A DNA stretch of 64,000 bases from Neorhizobium petrolearium (lineage in GTDB: Bacteria > Pseudomonadota > Alphaproteobacteria > Rhizobiales > Rhizobiaceae). The first letter of the stretch is position 1, and each line of letters opens with the position of its first letter. Location: contig NZ_JAGGJW010000004.1 in the NCBI RefSeq assembly GCF_017873175.1, positions 124,001 through 188,000 of the forward strand, in the 5' to 3' direction. A model generated the notes under the pieces. It did not search any database and was not told the DNA's origin. It was given only the letters and a program-made list of their open reading frames with translations. Shown piece after piece: positions 27,842 through 38,269 of this stretch. Both the position numbers and the translations under genes were made by a program.

Positions 27842-29200
27842 ATGATCCGACCCCTTCTCGCCTCCGTTGCTCTCGCTGCGCTGATCGGCGGTTCTGCTGC
27901 TGCCGAAGAAAAAGCCTTCCCTGCCAAACTCGTCGGCCAGGCGATCCTGCCCGCCAACACGATCGTCCCGGCCCCGGCCGATGCGCCGGCCTTCCTGAAG
28001 ACATCCGGCAAGTTCACCACGCCCGACCGCAAGCGCACCGAAGCCCTCGGCACGCTGCCAGGCAAGGACGGCGCCCGCGTCACCGATGTGAAGCTGCCGT
28101 TCGACGGCCAGCCGCTGCAGGGCTTCTCCGGCATCAAGACGATGGCCGATGGCACGTTCTGGACACTGTCGGACAACGGTTTCGGCTCGAAGGCCAATTC
28201 GTCCGACGCCATGCTCTTCCTGCACCAGATGAAATTCGACTGGGCCGCCAACAAGGCGGAAGTCATAAAGAATATCTTCCTCTCCGATCCGAACAGGATC
28301 GCGCCCTTCCCGATCACCATGGAAGGCTCCGACACCCGCTATCTCACCGGCGCCGATTTCGATATCGAATCCATCCAGCCGGTTGCCGACGGCTTCTGGC
28401 TCGGCGAGGAATTCGGCCCCTATCTCCTGAAGTTCGACACCGAAGGCCGCCTGACCGACGTGATCGCGACCGTGGTCGACGGCAAGCCGGTCAAATCGCC
28501 CGACAATCCGACGCTCACCACGCCAGCCAACCCGGCCGCAAAAATGGTCGCCTTCAACCTGAAGCGTTCCGGCGGCTACGAGGGCATGGCCATGTCGAAG
28601 GACGGCTCCAAGCTCTATGGCCTGCTGGAAGGCCCGCTCTATCTGGAAGACGGTTCCGTCGAGAAGGCGGACGGAATGACGGCGCTGCGCATCGTCGAAT
28701 TCGACGTCGTCTCGAAGGCCTGGACCGGCCGCTCCTGGCTCTATCCGCTATCCCAGGGCGGCGAAGCGATCGGCGACTTCAACATGATCGACGCCACGAC
28801 CGCCCTCGTCATCGAGCGCGACAACGGCGCCGGCTCCGCCGACAAGGCATGCGCCGATCCGGCCAAGCCCCAGCCGACCTGCTTCAATGCGCCTGCCAAG
28901 CACAAGCGTGTCTACAAGATCGAGATGACCGACGGGAATGTCGGCAAGGCCGTCCGCAAGATCGGCTACATCGATCTCATGAAGATTGAGGATCCGGACG
29001 AGAAGAAGAAGGCGGGCAATATAGAGGGCATCTACGACATGCCTTTCGTGACGATCGAGAATGTCGACGTGGTCGATGCGACGCATATCATCATCGGCAA
29101 CGACAACAACCTGCCCTTCTCGGCCGGCCGCGCCGTCGACAAGGCCGACGACAACGAATTCAGCCTGCTCGAAGTCGGCGAATTCCTGGCGGCGAAGTAA
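27842..29200 (+). CDS. Secreted phytase-like esterase family protein
   Basis: 452 residues. A signal peptide (LLASVALAALIGGSAAA) is followed by a beta-propeller of the phytase-like family (PF13449 type). Conserved blocks include GFSGIKTMADGTFWTLSDNG, FDIESIQPVADGFWLGEEFG, GGYEGMAMSKDGSKLYGLLEG and the late NVDVVDATHIIIGNDNNLPF. Members are annotated as esterase-like; phytase activity has not been shown for most. The start at 27842 gives the export signal directly. A PHO-box-like array upstream suggests induction by phosphate limitation, consistent with phosphate scavenging (inference). It is closed by a hairpin at 29223. Confidence 0.85.
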   Translation: MIRPLLASVALAALIGGSAAAEEKAFPAKLVGQAILPANTIVPAPADAPAFLKTSGKFTTPDRKRTEALGTLPGKDGARVTDVKLPFDGQPLQGFSGIKTMADGTFWTLSDNGFGSKANSSDAMLFLHQMKFDWAANKAEVIKNIFLSDPNRIAPFPITMEGSDTRYLTGADFDIESIQPVADGFWLGEEFGPYLLKFDTEGRLTDVIATVVDGKPVKSPDNPTLTTPANPAAKMVAFNLKRSGGYEGMAMSKDGSKLYGLLEGPLYLEDGSVEKADGMTALRIVEFDVVSKAWTGRSWLYPLSQGGEAIGDFNMIDATTALVIERDNGAGSADKACADPAKPQPTCFNAPAKHKRVYKIEMTDGNVGKAVRKIGYIDLMKIEDPDEKKKAGNIEGIYDMPFVTIENVDVVDATHIIIGNDNNLPFSAGRAVDKADDNEFSLLEVGEFLAAK

Positions 29201-29222
29201 TTCAGGTCCACATCAAACATCT

Positions 29223-29246
29223 CAGCCCCGGTATCCGCCGGGGCTG
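29223..29246. terminator. Bidirectional terminator hairpin
   Basis: Nine-bp GC-rich stem (cagccccgg at 29223-29231, complement at 29238-29246) with a 6-base loop, between the phytase-like gene and the convergent small lipoprotein gene. Confidence 0.65.
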
Positions 29247-29256
29247 ATGCATTCAA

Positions 29257-29517
29257 TCAATTGACCGGTATGTCGATCGCATAGCGGTCGACCAGTTTCA
29301 GGCTCCGGTCCGGCTGGATGATGTAGGTCTCGTAATACCGGCGACCGTCCTGGCCGTAGAACTGATGGGTGACGGGACTGCCGACCGGCGACTTCGTTAG
29401 CTTGCTGCGCGGCTGTCCGCCATAGGTGATGCTGCCCGGAATGGGTTCCAATGCAACAGCGGTGCAGCCTGCAAGGGCCGCCGTCAGCAGGGCAACTGCA
29501 ACTATCTTCTTCATCAC
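29257..29517 (-). CDS. Small lipoprotein
   Basis: 86 residues. The leader MKKIVAVALLTAALAGC contains a lipobox ending at LAGC, so it should be lipidated and anchored to a membrane. The mature part (about 68 residues, with FYGQDGRRYYETYIIQPDRS) matches no family I recognise. It may start at the second ATG (29514). It is a single gene convergent with the phytase-like gene. Confidence 0.75.
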   Translation of the reverse strand: MMKKIVAVALLTAALAGCTAVALEPIPGSITYGGQPRSKLTKSPVGSPVTHQFYGQDGRRYYETYIIQPDRSLKLVDRYAIDIPVN

Positions 29518-29635
29518 TCGTCTCCCCTGTCCCGCAATTTCCTACACGCCGGACAGCCAAAATGGTCTGCCTTATGGTGGATGTCGGGATTGTCGACGTG
29601 ATTTGCAATCGGGCAGCGATAAAGTTTCCCGAAAT

Positions 29636-31156
29636 CTATTCGAACCGGAACGCCAGCCGCTTGCCGGTCAGCTTCGCCAGTTGCTGCAGGCGACCATCCA
29701 GCCTTTCACCGGCAAAATTGCGGTAGGCCGGCGGCACGATGAATTCCAGATCGAGATCGGGGTCGGATGATGGGCGGAACGTCAGGTTGTGGACGATGCC
29801 CGGCATCGCGGCCGAGAAGAGATAGACAACACGCAGCAGGCCACCGAGCAGTTTGGCAAGATCGAGCATGCGCGGTGTGGCAATCGTCGCCAAGGGGCCT
29901 GTCGCGCCGTCGTCGTTCAGTCCCTCGAAGCGGTAGTAGTTGGCGAGCGCCAGATAGGCGCGGCCGGCATGGGTGATGCCGACGAAAGAGGAATGAGCGA
30001 TGATATTGAGCGCCTGCAGACCGCGATAATCCGGATGGGCGCGCCAGCTTATGTCGGCGAGCAGGCAGGCGGCCTGACGATAGCGGCTTTCTTCCTCCGT
30101 CTCGGTAATGCCAAAAGCAGGCACCATGCGGCCCGTCCATTCCGCCAGCTCACGGGCATGCTCCGGCGAGCGGGCGCGCAGGATCGCCAGTTCATCGGCC
30201 GCAGCCAGCAACGGGTCACTTGCCTTCTCTCCGTCGGAAAGCCGCGAATAGAGATAGCCTTCGCGCACACCCTGCGCGGAGAAGCTCACTCTGGCGGGTT
30301 TCATCGCATTCAGCACTTCCTGCATGGCGATGGCGCCGTAGGGCAGCAGCGAGCGGCGGCTTTTGGAAACCGCCTGCCAGGCAGGGTCCTTGGAGTCCTT
30401 GGCGGCGATCACCTCTTCGAGGAATTTCTGGATATCCGCGAGCGGCAGTTCGTAACCCTGCATCATGTGCAGGGGATATTTCGTCATCTCCATGTGCAGC
30501 TTGGCGATATTTCGCCAGGTGCCGCCGACCGCATAGAAGGTGCGGCCCGCGCCCTGCTCAAGGAACCGCGCGGTGTTCACCTGCTTGCGGGCGAAGGTGC
30601 GCGCCTTGGAAAGCGAATTGCCGGAAAATTCCGACAGCCTCAAGCCTCCGAGCGGCAACGTGATGCCGCGACCGAACTCATTGCCCTTGATATCGATGAG
30701 TTCCAGCGAACCGCCGCCAAGATCGCCGGCGATCCCGTCGGGGTCATGGAACCCGCTGATGACGCCAAACGCCGAATAGCGCGCCTCTTCCTCCCCGGAG
30801 AGAAGCTGGATCTCCTGGCCAAGGATCTCTTCCGCCTCGCGGATGAAATCCGGTCCGTTCGACGCCTCACGGGCAGCCGCCGTCGCCAGCACATAGATCT
30901 CGTTGGCGCGCGCCTGCGTCGACAACGCCTTGAAGCGTCTCAGCGCCGAAAGCGCGCGCTGGACGGCCTCCTCGTCCATCCGACCGCTGGATCCGAGCCC
31001 CTTGCCGAGCCCGCAAAGAACCTTCTCGTTGAAGAGAATCGTCGGCGCGCGGGAAAGGCCTTCATAAATGACGACACGAACGGAGTTCGAGCCAATGTCG
31101 ATGACGGAAACAGGGGCAATCCCCGGAAGGCGCCCCTGGGCTTCGGATCGTACCAT
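29636..31156 (-). CDS. ppx: Exopolyphosphatase (Ppx/GppA family)
   Basis: Hydrolyses terminal phosphate from polyphosphate, and in this family sometimes pppGpp. 506 residues of the ASKHA fold: phosphate-1 motif PVSVIDIGSNSVRVVIYE near the N-terminus, GDLGGGSLELIDI as the phosphate-2 loop, and a C-terminal helical HD-like extension (from about residue 310). It starts 5 bp after the ppk stop and is certainly co-transcribed with it, giving a synthesis/degradation pair. Length and domains match Rhizobiales Ppx. Confidence 0.93.
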   Translation of the reverse strand: MVRSEAQGRLPGIAPVSVIDIGSNSVRVVIYEGLSRAPTILFNEKVLCGLGKGLGSSGRMDEEAVQRALSALRRFKALSTQARANEIYVLATAAAREASNGPDFIREAEEILGQEIQLLSGEEEARYSAFGVISGFHDPDGIAGDLGGGSLELIDIKGNEFGRGITLPLGGLRLSEFSGNSLSKARTFARKQVNTARFLEQGAGRTFYAVGGTWRNIAKLHMEMTKYPLHMMQGYELPLADIQKFLEEVIAAKDSKDPAWQAVSKSRRSLLPYGAIAMQEVLNAMKPARVSFSAQGVREGYLYSRLSDGEKASDPLLAAADELAILRARSPEHARELAEWTGRMVPAFGITETEEESRYRQAACLLADISWRAHPDYRGLQALNIIAHSSFVGITHAGRAYLALANYYRFEGLNDDGATGPLATIATPRMLDLAKLLGGLLRVVYLFSAAMPGIVHNLTFRPSSDPDLDLEFIVPPAYRNFAGERLDGRLQQLAKLTGKRLAFRFE

Positions 31157-31161
31157 ATTGC

Positions 31162-33354
31162 CTATTTCTTGCGTCCGGACATCAGGCCGGCGATCAGTTT
31201 GGGAGCACTCGACTTCAGAGCCTCCCCGCGCCCCGAGAGGCTTGGATTGGTCATGAAATAGTGCTGCGCGTTAAAAGGTTCCTCGCCTTTGCGCACTTCC
31301 ATGCGCCGCGACGTGCCGTCGGGCAATATCTCGTAGCTCTGCTGGTTGTCAATCAAGTTGCCCAGCATGATCTGTGAAAGAACCTGCTCATGCACGGTCG
31401 GATTGAGGAGCGGCACGAGCGTCTCGACGCGGCGGTCGAGGTTGCGCGGCATCATGTCGGCCGAGCCGATATAGACCAGCGCCTTGTCGGACGGCAGGCC
31501 GTAACCGTTGCCGAAGCAGAAGATGCGGCTATGCTCCAGGAAGCGGCCGACGATCGACTTCACCCGGATATTGTCGGAAAGCCCCGGCACCTGCGGGCGC
31601 AGGCAGCAGATGCCGCGCACCACGAGGTCGATCTCGACGCCCGCGCGGCTTGCCCGGTAAAGCGCGTCGATGATGTCCGGATCGACGAGCGAGTTCATCT
31701 TCATCCAGATCGCTCCGGGCTTGCCGCTCTGCGCGTGGACGATTTCCTCCTCGATATGCCTGAGGATGCGCGACCTGAGCGTATAGGGCGAGACCGCCAG
31801 CTTCATGCTTTCTTCCGGCTCCCCATAGCCGGTGATGAAGTTGAAGACGTTCGCCATGTCGTGGGCGATCTTCGGATTGCAGGTGAAGAAGGACAGGTCC
31901 GTGTAGATCTTGGCAGTGACGGGATGATAGTTGCCCGTGCCGATATGGCAGTAGGTACGGAGCTTGCCCTCTTCGCGGCGCACCACCATGGACATCTTGG
32001 CATGTGTCTTCAGTTCGATGAAGCCGAAGACCACCTGCACCCCGGCACGTTCGAGATCGCGGGCCCAGCGGATGTTCGCCTCCTCGTCGAAACGGGCCTT
32101 CAACTCGACCAGCGCCGTCACGGACTTGCCCATCTCGGCCGCATCGATCAGGGCCCGGACGATCGGGCTGTCATTGGAGGTTCGGTAGAGCGTCTGCTTG
32201 ATGGCGAGCACGTCCGGGTCGCGCGCCGCCTGCAGAAGAAATTGCACAACCACGTCAAAGGATTCATAAGGGTGGTGAACCACCATGTCCTTTTCGCGGA
32301 TGGCCGCAAGGCAGTCGCCAGCATGTTCGCGAACCCGCTCGGGAAATCGGGCGTTATAGGGCTCGAACCTCAAGTCGTCGCGCGGCGCCCTGGTGATTTC
32401 CGAAAGGGTGTTGAGCGCCAGAAGGCCGGGCAGAACCGCAACGCGATTATCCGGCACGCCGAGTTCCTGCACCACGAACTGACGCAATGACGCCGGCATT
32501 TCCGAATCGGTCTCGATGCGGATGACCTTGCCGCGGCGGCGGCGCTTCAGCGCCGTCTCGAAGAAGCGCACCAGGTCCTCGGCCTCTTCCTCCACCTCGA
32601 TATCGCTGTCGCGGATGATGCGGAAGGTGCCGGCGCCCTTCACCTCATAACCGGGGAAGAGCCTGTCGGTGAACATGCCGACGACGTCCTCCAGCGTGAT
32701 GTAGCGGATCGCCGCGCCTTCGTCCGGCAGGCGGATGAAGCGATCGAGCGTGGTCGGCAGGCGCAGGAGCCCCGTCATCGGCTCCTTGCCGTGCTTGCTG
32801 TGAAGCTGCAGGCCCATGGAGAAGCCAAGGTTCGGGATGAACGGAAACGGATGGGCCGGGTCGATCGAGAGCGGCGTCAGGACGGGGAAGAGTTCGTCGT
32901 CGAAGGACGTGGCCAGCCAAGCGCGATCTTCCGCCGAAAGCGCCGCCGGACGGACGATCAGAATGTCCTCCTTGGCAAGATATTGCTGCAGCACGGCGAG
33001 CGAGGCCTGCTGTTCCATCTGCAGATTGTCGATTTCCCGCAGGATGGCGTCGAGCTGTTCGGCGGGCGTCTTGCCGTCCGGGCTGCGCACGATGATGCCC
33101 TGGCGCACCTGGCCTTCCAGACCGGCGACGCGGACCATGAAGAATTCATCGAGGTTGGCCGCGGAAATCGACAGGAAGCGCACTCGTTCCAGAAGCGGAT
33201 GGGCCGTGTTCAGCGTTTCTTCCAGAACGCGGCGGTTGAATTGCAGCCAGGAGAATTCGCGGTTGATGAACCGGTCCGGGCTCGTCAACAGTTCAGCGGC
33301 GGAATCGACCGCTGCGATTTCGGCCTGCTGCGTTTCCGTCGTCATCGAATCCAT
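31162..33354 (-). CDS. ppk: Polyphosphate kinase 1
   Basis: Makes polyphosphate from ATP. 730 residues. PPK1 domains are complete: the N domain starts at [19 protein letters not shown], the head domain has [18 protein letters not shown] later in the chain, and the phosphorylated active-site histidine is about residue 470 in [11 protein letters not shown]. The start at 33354 (MDSMTTETQ) is supported by ggagg 7 nt upstream; the open frame to 33456 overlaps hdaA and is not used. It lies between hdaA and ppx in one operon. Confidence 0.95.
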   Translation of the reverse strand: MDSMTTETQQAEIAAVDSAAELLTSPDRFINREFSWLQFNRRVLEETLNTAHPLLERVRFLSISAANLDEFFMVRVAGLEGQVRQGIIVRSPDGKTPAEQLDAILREIDNLQMEQQASLAVLQQYLAKEDILIVRPAALSAEDRAWLATSFDDELFPVLTPLSIDPAHPFPFIPNLGFSMGLQLHSKHGKEPMTGLLRLPTTLDRFIRLPDEGAAIRYITLEDVVGMFTDRLFPGYEVKGAGTFRIIRDSDIEVEEEAEDLVRFFETALKRRRRGKVIRIETDSEMPASLRQFVVQELGVPDNRVAVLPGLLALNTLSEITRAPRDDLRFEPYNARFPERVREHAGDCLAAIREKDMVVHHPYESFDVVVQFLLQAARDPDVLAIKQTLYRTSNDSPIVRALIDAAEMGKSVTALVELKARFDEEANIRWARDLERAGVQVVFGFIELKTHAKMSMVVRREEGKLRTYCHIGTGNYHPVTAKIYTDLSFFTCNPKIAHDMANVFNFITGYGEPEESMKLAVSPYTLRSRILRHIEEEIVHAQSGKPGAIWMKMNSLVDPDIIDALYRASRAGVEIDLVVRGICCLRPQVPGLSDNIRVKSIVGRFLEHSRIFCFGNGYGLPSDKALVYIGSADMMPRNLDRRVETLVPLLNPTVHEQVLSQIMLGNLIDNQQSYEILPDGTSRRMEVRKGEEPFNAQHYFMTNPSLSGRGEALKSSAPKLIAGLMSGRKK

Positions 33355-33415
33355 TTCGCATCCTCCGCTAACCCTTTGGGTTCGAACGCCAAGTTCGGCG
33401 AGGAAAGTGTCACAG

Positions 33416-34135
33416 TCAATCACCGTCCCTGGCGCCGGCGCCAGAATTTCCGACATCGTTCAGCACTTCGGCCGCCAGCGGACGGGTGATCCTGGTGCCG
33501 CGGGCGAGCGCCAGCCGGTCCAGCCGGTCGACGATCGTCTGGGCCGCACCAAGGGAACGCTCCATCCTGTTGACGATATAGCCGACAAGTTTGTCATCGA
33601 TATAAAGCTGCCGATCCGCGAAAAGTTTCACGATCACCTGGGCGAGCAGCTCCTCGTCCGGCTCACCGATCTCGACTGTGGTCGCCGCCTTGAGCCGCGA
33701 CTTGAGGTCCGGCAGCGTCACGCCCCACGATATCGGCCATAAGCGCGAGGTCATCAGGAGGCTATGGCCATTCTCGCGCACGCTGTTGATGACGTGGAAG
33801 AGCTCCGCATCGTCGAAACCGCGTCTATCGGCATCCTCGAACAGGACCGGGCCGGCGGCTGCAAGGGCCGCGGCATTCGAACCGGCCACCGGATGAATGT
33901 CCGTCGCGCCGGTCTTCTCCCGCCAGATATGCGCGAGATGCGATTTGCCCGAGCCGATCGGCCCCGCCAGCACGACGACCGGCGACGGCCAGGCCGGCCA
34001 TTCGTCGACGATCGCGACGGCCGCAGCCAGGCGTTCGGAGACCAGGAGGTCATCCCGGCTCTTCGCCGCATCATGAATGAATTGGAGCGGCAATTGCTCG
34101 CTTCTCCGCCGCTCGCGCTCAGTGGTCTCGTTCAT
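33416..34135 (-). CDS. hdaA: DnaA regulatory inactivator HdaA
   Basis: Promotes hydrolysis of DnaA-bound ATP together with the beta clamp, limiting re-initiation of replication. 239 residues: a clamp-binding pentapeptide-like motif QLPLQF at 14-19, a Walker [11 protein letters not shown] at about 58-67, a Walker [11 protein letters not shown], and a C-terminal AAA+ lid ([19 protein letters not shown]). It lacks the DnaA DNA-binding domain, so it is HdaA and not DnaA. It overlaps the upstream permease gene by 4 bp and precedes ppk by 61 bp. Confidence 0.93.
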   Translation of the reverse strand: MNETTERERRRSEQLPLQFIHDAAKSRDDLLVSERLAAAVAIVDEWPAWPSPVVVLAGPIGSGKSHLAHIWREKTGATDIHPVAGSNAAALAAAGPVLFEDADRRGFDDAELFHVINSVRENGHSLLMTSRLWPISWGVTLPDLKSRLKAATTVEIGEPDEELLAQVIVKLFADRQLYIDDKLVGYIVNRMERSLGAAQTIVDRLDRLALARGTRITRPLAAEVLNDVGNSGAGARDGD

Positions 34136-35325
34136 TGGTCTTTCGAACTGCTCTCTTGAGCATCATTTGCTGCGCTGGTTCCGCTGCCATCCTGACGGTG
34201 TTCCAGCACTCGGGGCGGAGGCGCCCCTTCCCAGGGAAGCGTGGCCGTTCGTCCGTAATAGATATCGCTGTCAAGATACCGCGCCAGCGCGAAGCGGACA
34301 AGGACGCCAACCACGGCTGCGGCCGGCACGGCAATCAGCAGCCCGACGAAACCGAATATCGCACCGAACGCAAAGAGCGCGAACATCAGCCAGACCGGAT
34401 GAAGTCCGACGCTTTTGCCGACCAGCTTGGGCTGCAGGATGTTGCCCTCGAGGAACTGGCCTATGAAGAAGACGCCGGCGACCGCAACAATCCACGCGTA
34501 ATCCGGCCAGAATTGCACGAATGCAACGCCGACCGAAAGCACCAGGCCGACCAGCGAGCCGATATAGGGGATGAAGCTGATCATGCCGGCGATGAAGCCG
34601 ATGAGCAGGCCGAAATTCAGACCGACAAGCGAGAGGCCTACCGCATAGAAGATGCCGAGGATGAGGCAGAGCGAGCCCTGGCCGCGGATAAAACCGGCGA
34701 CCGACTGATCCATCTCGCGGGCGATCTGCCTGACGGTGTCGACCTGATCGCGCGGAACCCAGCTATCCACCCTGGCGACCATGCGGTCCCAGTCGAGCAA
34801 GATGTAGAAAGCGACCACCGGCGTCACGATCAGCAGCGATACGACGTCGACGATCGCCTTGCCGGAATTCCAGATCTGCGCGAGCAGCGAGCCGAGAAAG
34901 CCGGCGCCCTGGCTCAGCACCTCGGAAAAGTTCTGCTTAACCGTCTCGATCTGCGCGCCGACCCAGCTCGGCAGGAAGGAAGTCTCAGGGCTGGCGATGA
35001 TCTGCTGCAATTGCGAGATATAGCCCGGAAGTGCCGCCGCAAGCCCGGTGAACTGGCTGATGATGATCGGAATCACCAGCATCAGAGACAGCGCGAAGAC
35101 CAGCACGAAGCAGACAAGGATGACAACCGTCGCCATCAGCCGGCTGAGACCCCACCGTTCCAGCCAGTCTGCGACCGGATCGAGGAAATAGGCAAGCGCC
35201 ATGCCCGCCACAAAGGGCAGGAGAATCGTGCGGAAGAACCACAGAAACAGGATAAGGACGACCAGCACGCCGATCCAGAACAGGATGTGGCGTTTCAGGC
35301 TCGCGCCGCTGATATGGTATGGCAT
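34132..35325 (-). CDS. AI-2E family transporter (PerM-like permease)
   Basis: 397 residues with about eight membrane segments. The AI-2E/PerM family signature region is PVVAFYILLDWDRMVARVDSW, followed by IRGQGSLCLILGIFYAVGLSLVGLNFG. Despite the family name, substrates are diverse; some members are Na+/H+ antiporters or exporters. A polar tail ([18 protein letters not shown]) ends the protein. The start at 35325 is preceded by ggggaag. Its stop overlaps the hdaA start by 4 bp (ATGA), so it heads the hdaA-ppk-ppx operon. Confidence 0.87.
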   Translation of the reverse strand: MPYHISGASLKRHILFWIGVLVVLILFLWFFRTILLPFVAGMALAYFLDPVADWLERWGLSRLMATVVILVCFVLVFALSLMLVIPIIISQFTGLAAALPGYISQLQQIIASPETSFLPSWVGAQIETVKQNFSEVLSQGAGFLGSLLAQIWNSGKAIVDVVSLLIVTPVVAFYILLDWDRMVARVDSWVPRDQVDTVRQIAREMDQSVAGFIRGQGSLCLILGIFYAVGLSLVGLNFGLLIGFIAGMISFIPYIGSLVGLVLSVGVAFVQFWPDYAWIVAVAGVFFIGQFLEGNILQPKLVGKSVGLHPVWLMFALFAFGAIFGFVGLLIAVPAAAVVGVLVRFALARYLDSDIYYGRTATLPWEGAPPPRVLEHRQDGSGTSAANDAQESSSKDQ

Positions 35326-35485
35326 CTCTGCTTCCCCTGGTATTGGCCGGGCCGATCAAGGCATATGGAAGCGGGCGTATCAGGTCAAGAGTCCGGTCGT
35401 TGGGCTGTGAAAAGCCTTCAAAAGCAGCCTGAACGCTTGCATATCGGGGCGTGGCGTGCAATGGCGGCCAGATATGTTGCACATG

Positions 35486-35515
35486 CCTCCGAAAGTGCTT
35501 CACACTTTTCGGGGG
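35486..35515 (+). promoter_or_regulatory. Bulged hairpin in the purM leader
   Basis: ccgaaagtg (35489-35497) pairs with cacttttcgg (35503-35512) with one bulged T and an outer extension, about 30 bp upstream of the purM start. It could be an operator or a leader hairpin; nothing else is evident in the 220-bp gap to the divergent permease. Confidence 0.35.
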
Positions 35516-35545
35516 ACATGCGACGGTCCTCATTGGAGATGGAAG

Positions 35546-36619
35546 ATGAGCGAGGCGGGCAAGAACGGTCTCACCTATAGCGATGCCGGTGTCGATATCG
35601 ATGCAGGCAATCTCATGGTCGAGAAGATCAAGCCGGCCGTGCGCTCCACCCGCCGGCCCGGCGCCGACGGAGAGATCGGCGGTTTCGGCGGGCTCTTCGA
35701 TCTCAAGGCTGCCGGCTTCAGTGATCCGGTTCTGGTTGCGGCGAATGACGGCGTCGGCACCAAGCTCAAGATCGCCATCGATGCCAACTTCCACGACACT
35801 GTCGGCATCGACCTCGTCGCCATGTGCGTCAACGATCTCGTCGTGCAGGGCGCCGAACCGCTATTCTTCCTCGACTATTTCGCGACCGGCAGGCTCGATC
35901 CCGACCAGGGTGCCGCGATCGTCGGTGGGATTGCCGCCGGCTGCCGCGAGGCGGGCTGTGCGCTGATCGGCGGAGAAACGGCCGAAATGCCGGGCATGTA
36001 TTCCGACGGCGACTACGACCTCGCGGGCTTCGCGGTCGGGGCCGCCGAACGTGGCCAGTTGCTGCCGGTCGGCGACATCGCTTCGGGCGACGTCATCCTC
36101 GGTCTCACCTCCTCCGGCGTCCATTCCAACGGCTATTCGCTGGTCCGCAAGATCGTCGAGGTCTCCGGCCTTGCCTGGGATGCGCCCGCCCCTTTCCGCG
36201 ACGGCATGACTCTCGGTGAGGCGCTGCTCGTGCCCACCCGCATCTACGTGAAGCCGCTCTTGAAGGCGATCCGCGAAACCGGTGCGCTGAAGGCTCTCGC
36301 CCACATTACCGGCGGCGGCTTTCCGGAGAATATCCCGCGCGTACTACCGAAGAACCTTTCCGCCGAAATCGATCTCGATTCCATTCCGGTTCCGCCCGTC
36401 TTCTCCTGGCTCGCCAAGACCGGCGGTGTCGAGGCGAAGGAAATGCTCAGGACCTTCAACTGCGGCATCGGCATGATCGTCGTCACCGCCGCCGAGAACG
36501 CCCAGAGGGTCAGCGACATCCTCACCGGCGAAGGCGAGATCGTCGTGCCGCTCGGCCGCATGGTCGAGCGCCCCGAAGGCGGCGCCGGCGTCATCTACAA
36601 GGGCACGCTCAGCCTATGA
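35546..36619 (+). CDS. purM: Phosphoribosylformylglycinamidine cyclo-ligase (AIR synthetase)
   Basis: Fifth step of purine synthesis: ATP-dependent ring closure of FGAM to AIR. 357 residues. The PurM/ATP-grasp-unrelated fold is recognised from [33 protein letters not shown], the [12 protein letters not shown] motif and [21 protein letters not shown] [16 protein letters not shown]. The start at 35546 ([15 protein letters not shown]) has an acceptable Shine-Dalgarno (ggaga). It overlaps purN by 4 bp. Confidence 0.97.
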   Translation: MSEAGKNGLTYSDAGVDIDAGNLMVEKIKPAVRSTRRPGADGEIGGFGGLFDLKAAGFSDPVLVAANDGVGTKLKIAIDANFHDTVGIDLVAMCVNDLVVQGAEPLFFLDYFATGRLDPDQGAAIVGGIAAGCREAGCALIGGETAEMPGMYSDGDYDLAGFAVGAAERGQLLPVGDIASGDVILGLTSSGVHSNGYSLVRKIVEVSGLAWDAPAPFRDGMTLGEALLVPTRIYVKPLLKAIRETGALKALAHITGGGFPENIPRVLPKNLSAEIDLDSIPVPPVFSWLAKTGGVEAKEMLRTFNCGIGMIVVTAAENAQRVSDILTGEGEIVVPLGRMVERPEGGAGVIYKGTLSL

Positions 36620-37290
36620 CGGCAACCTCCGCACCGCCGGCGCGCAAACGTGTCGTCGTCTTCGTTTCAGGCGGCGGCTCCAACATGCTGGCTCTCGCGA
36701 ACGCCTGTGCGGCGCCGGATTTTCCGGCCGAGATCGTCGCGGTCATCTCCGACAAGCCTTCGGCCGGCGGCATCGCCAAGGCTGAAGCACGCGGCATCAG
36801 GACCTTCGTCTTCGAGCGCAAGCAGTTCGCAGGCAAGGCCGAGCACGAGGCAGCGATCCTTGTCGCGCTCGACGAGATAAAGCCCGACATCCTCTGCCTG
36901 GCAGGCTATATGCGGCTCTTTTCCGGCGACTTCATCAGCCGCTACGAAGGCCGCATCCTCAACATCCACCCTGCCCTTTTGCCGCTCTTTCCAGGCCTTC
37001 ATACGCATCAGCGCGCCCTTGATGCCGGCGTCAAGATTGCCGGCTGCACAGTGCATTTCGTGACCGAAGGCATGGATGAAGGACCAATCGTTGCGCAAGC
37101 GGCCGTTCCGGTGCTCGCCGATGATACGGCGGAAACGCTCGCCGCCCGGGTGCTGACCGTCGAGCACAAGCTCTATCCGCTGGCTTTGAGGCTGCTGGCG
37201 GAAGGCAGGGTGCGGATGGAGGGGGACAAGGCAGTTTTCAGCGACCTGCCCACGAAGGACGAGGCCAAACTCATTTCGCCGGCAGTCTAA
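36616..37290 (+). CDS. purN: Phosphoribosylglycinamide formyltransferase
   Basis: Third step of purine synthesis, using 10-formyl-tetrahydrofolate. 224 residues. The phosphate loop [11 protein letters not shown] is near the N-terminus, and the catalytic Asn-His-Asp set is visible in [20 protein letters not shown] (Asn, His) and [12 protein letters not shown] (Asp). The ATG overlaps the purM stop (ATGA), so the two are translationally coupled, as is common. Confidence 0.97.
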   Translation: MTATSAPPARKRVVVFVSGGGSNMLALANACAAPDFPAEIVAVISDKPSAGGIAKAEARGIRTFVFERKQFAGKAEHEAAILVALDEIKPDILCLAGYMRLFSGDFISRYEGRILNIHPALLPLFPGLHTHQRALDAGVKIAGCTVHFVTEGMDEGPIVAQAAVPVLADDTAETLAARVLTVEHKLYPLALRLLAEGRVRMEGDKAVFSDLPTKDEAKLISPAV

Positions 37291-37384
37291 AGCCGCTCGA
37301 TCTGATCCGGCGGATCACCCCTCCAGTTCATCTCCTTTCACCGGCGGGTTGCCTTTGCCCGAACGGACGAGGATATCGACCTCG

Positions 37385-38206
37385 TCAGCTCCGCAAAAAC
37401 GTCATCAGGTCTTTCGCCAGTTGATCCTTGTTCGAAGCGAAGAGGCCATGCGGTGCGCCATCATATTCGATCAGTTTCGAGCCGGGGATCATCGCAGCAG
37501 CGGCACGGGCGGACGTATCGATCGGCACGGTCTGGTCGCTCGTCCCGTGAATGATCAGCGTCGGCACCCTGAAACTCGTCAGGTCGGGCCGGAAATCGGT
37601 CGTCGCGAAGGCCTTGGCGCAGGCAAGCGTGGGTTTGAGCCCCGCCATCATCGTCTGGTTGAAGGACCAGTCGAGCACTTCGTCGCTCACCGAACCGGTG
37701 AAGACCCCTACGCCGAAGAAGCTCTTGAAGAAGTCCGCGAAGAAATGCGCCCGGTCCTCCCTGATACCCTTGGTCATCTCATCGAAAACCGATTGCGGCA
37801 CGCCGTTCGGATTGTCGGAAGTCTGCAGCATATAGGGCACGACGGAAGCGATCAGCGCCGCCTTGGAAATACTCTTGCCGCCGTGGCGCGACATATAGCG
37901 GGCGACCTCGCCGCCGCCCATGGAAAAGCCGAAGAGCGCCGCATCTTCCACTTCGGTCGCGGCGATCACGTCCGCAAGGTCATCGGAGAGCGTATCGTAG
38001 TCATAGCCCTGCCAGGGCTGGTCAGATCGGCCAAAGCCGCGGCGATCGTAGGAGATCGCGCGGAAACCCGCCTCGGCCGCAACCATGGCGAAATCATCCC
38101 ATGTGTCGCAGGTCAGCGGCCAACCGTGCAGCAGGATGACCGGACGGCCCCTGCCCCAGTCCTTGACGTAGAGTTCGGTGTCGTCGCGCGTCTTGATCAT
38201 CGTCAT
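37385..38206 (-). CDS. Alpha/beta hydrolase (chloroperoxidase/haloperoxidase-like)
   Basis: 273 residues of the alpha/beta-hydrolase fold. The nucleophile elbow GFSMGGG is at about 95-101, the oxyanion-hole motif ILLHGWPLTCDTW is near 25-37, the acid HGTSDQTVPID at about 212-222 and the histidine in YDGAPHGLF near 250. This arrangement is that of cofactor-free haloperoxidases/esterases; the physiological substrate is unknown. The start at 38206 has gagga ahead; an open frame extends to 38251. It lies between purN (convergent) and the Nudix gene (same direction). Confidence 0.85.
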   Translation of the reverse strand: MTMIKTRDDTELYVKDWGRGRPVILLHGWPLTCDTWDDFAMVAAEAGFRAISYDRRGFGRSDQPWQGYDYDTLSDDLADVIAATEVEDAALFGFSMGGGEVARYMSRHGGKSISKAALIASVVPYMLQTSDNPNGVPQSVFDEMTKGIREDRAHFFADFFKSFFGVGVFTGSVSDEVLDWSFNQTMMAGLKPTLACAKAFATTDFRPDLTSFRVPTLIIHGTSDQTVPIDTSARAAAAMIPGSKLIEYDGAPHGLFASNKDQLAKDLMTFLRS

Positions 38207-38269
38207 CGGAAAATCCTCGCTGGATGGGATTTTCCGTAAACGGTCCGGCAATGCGGTTGTTCCTGGGAT

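Noticed and set aside
33355..33456. Longer ppk start at 33456
   Set aside because: Would overlap hdaA, and the ATG at 33354 has a better Shine-Dalgarno.
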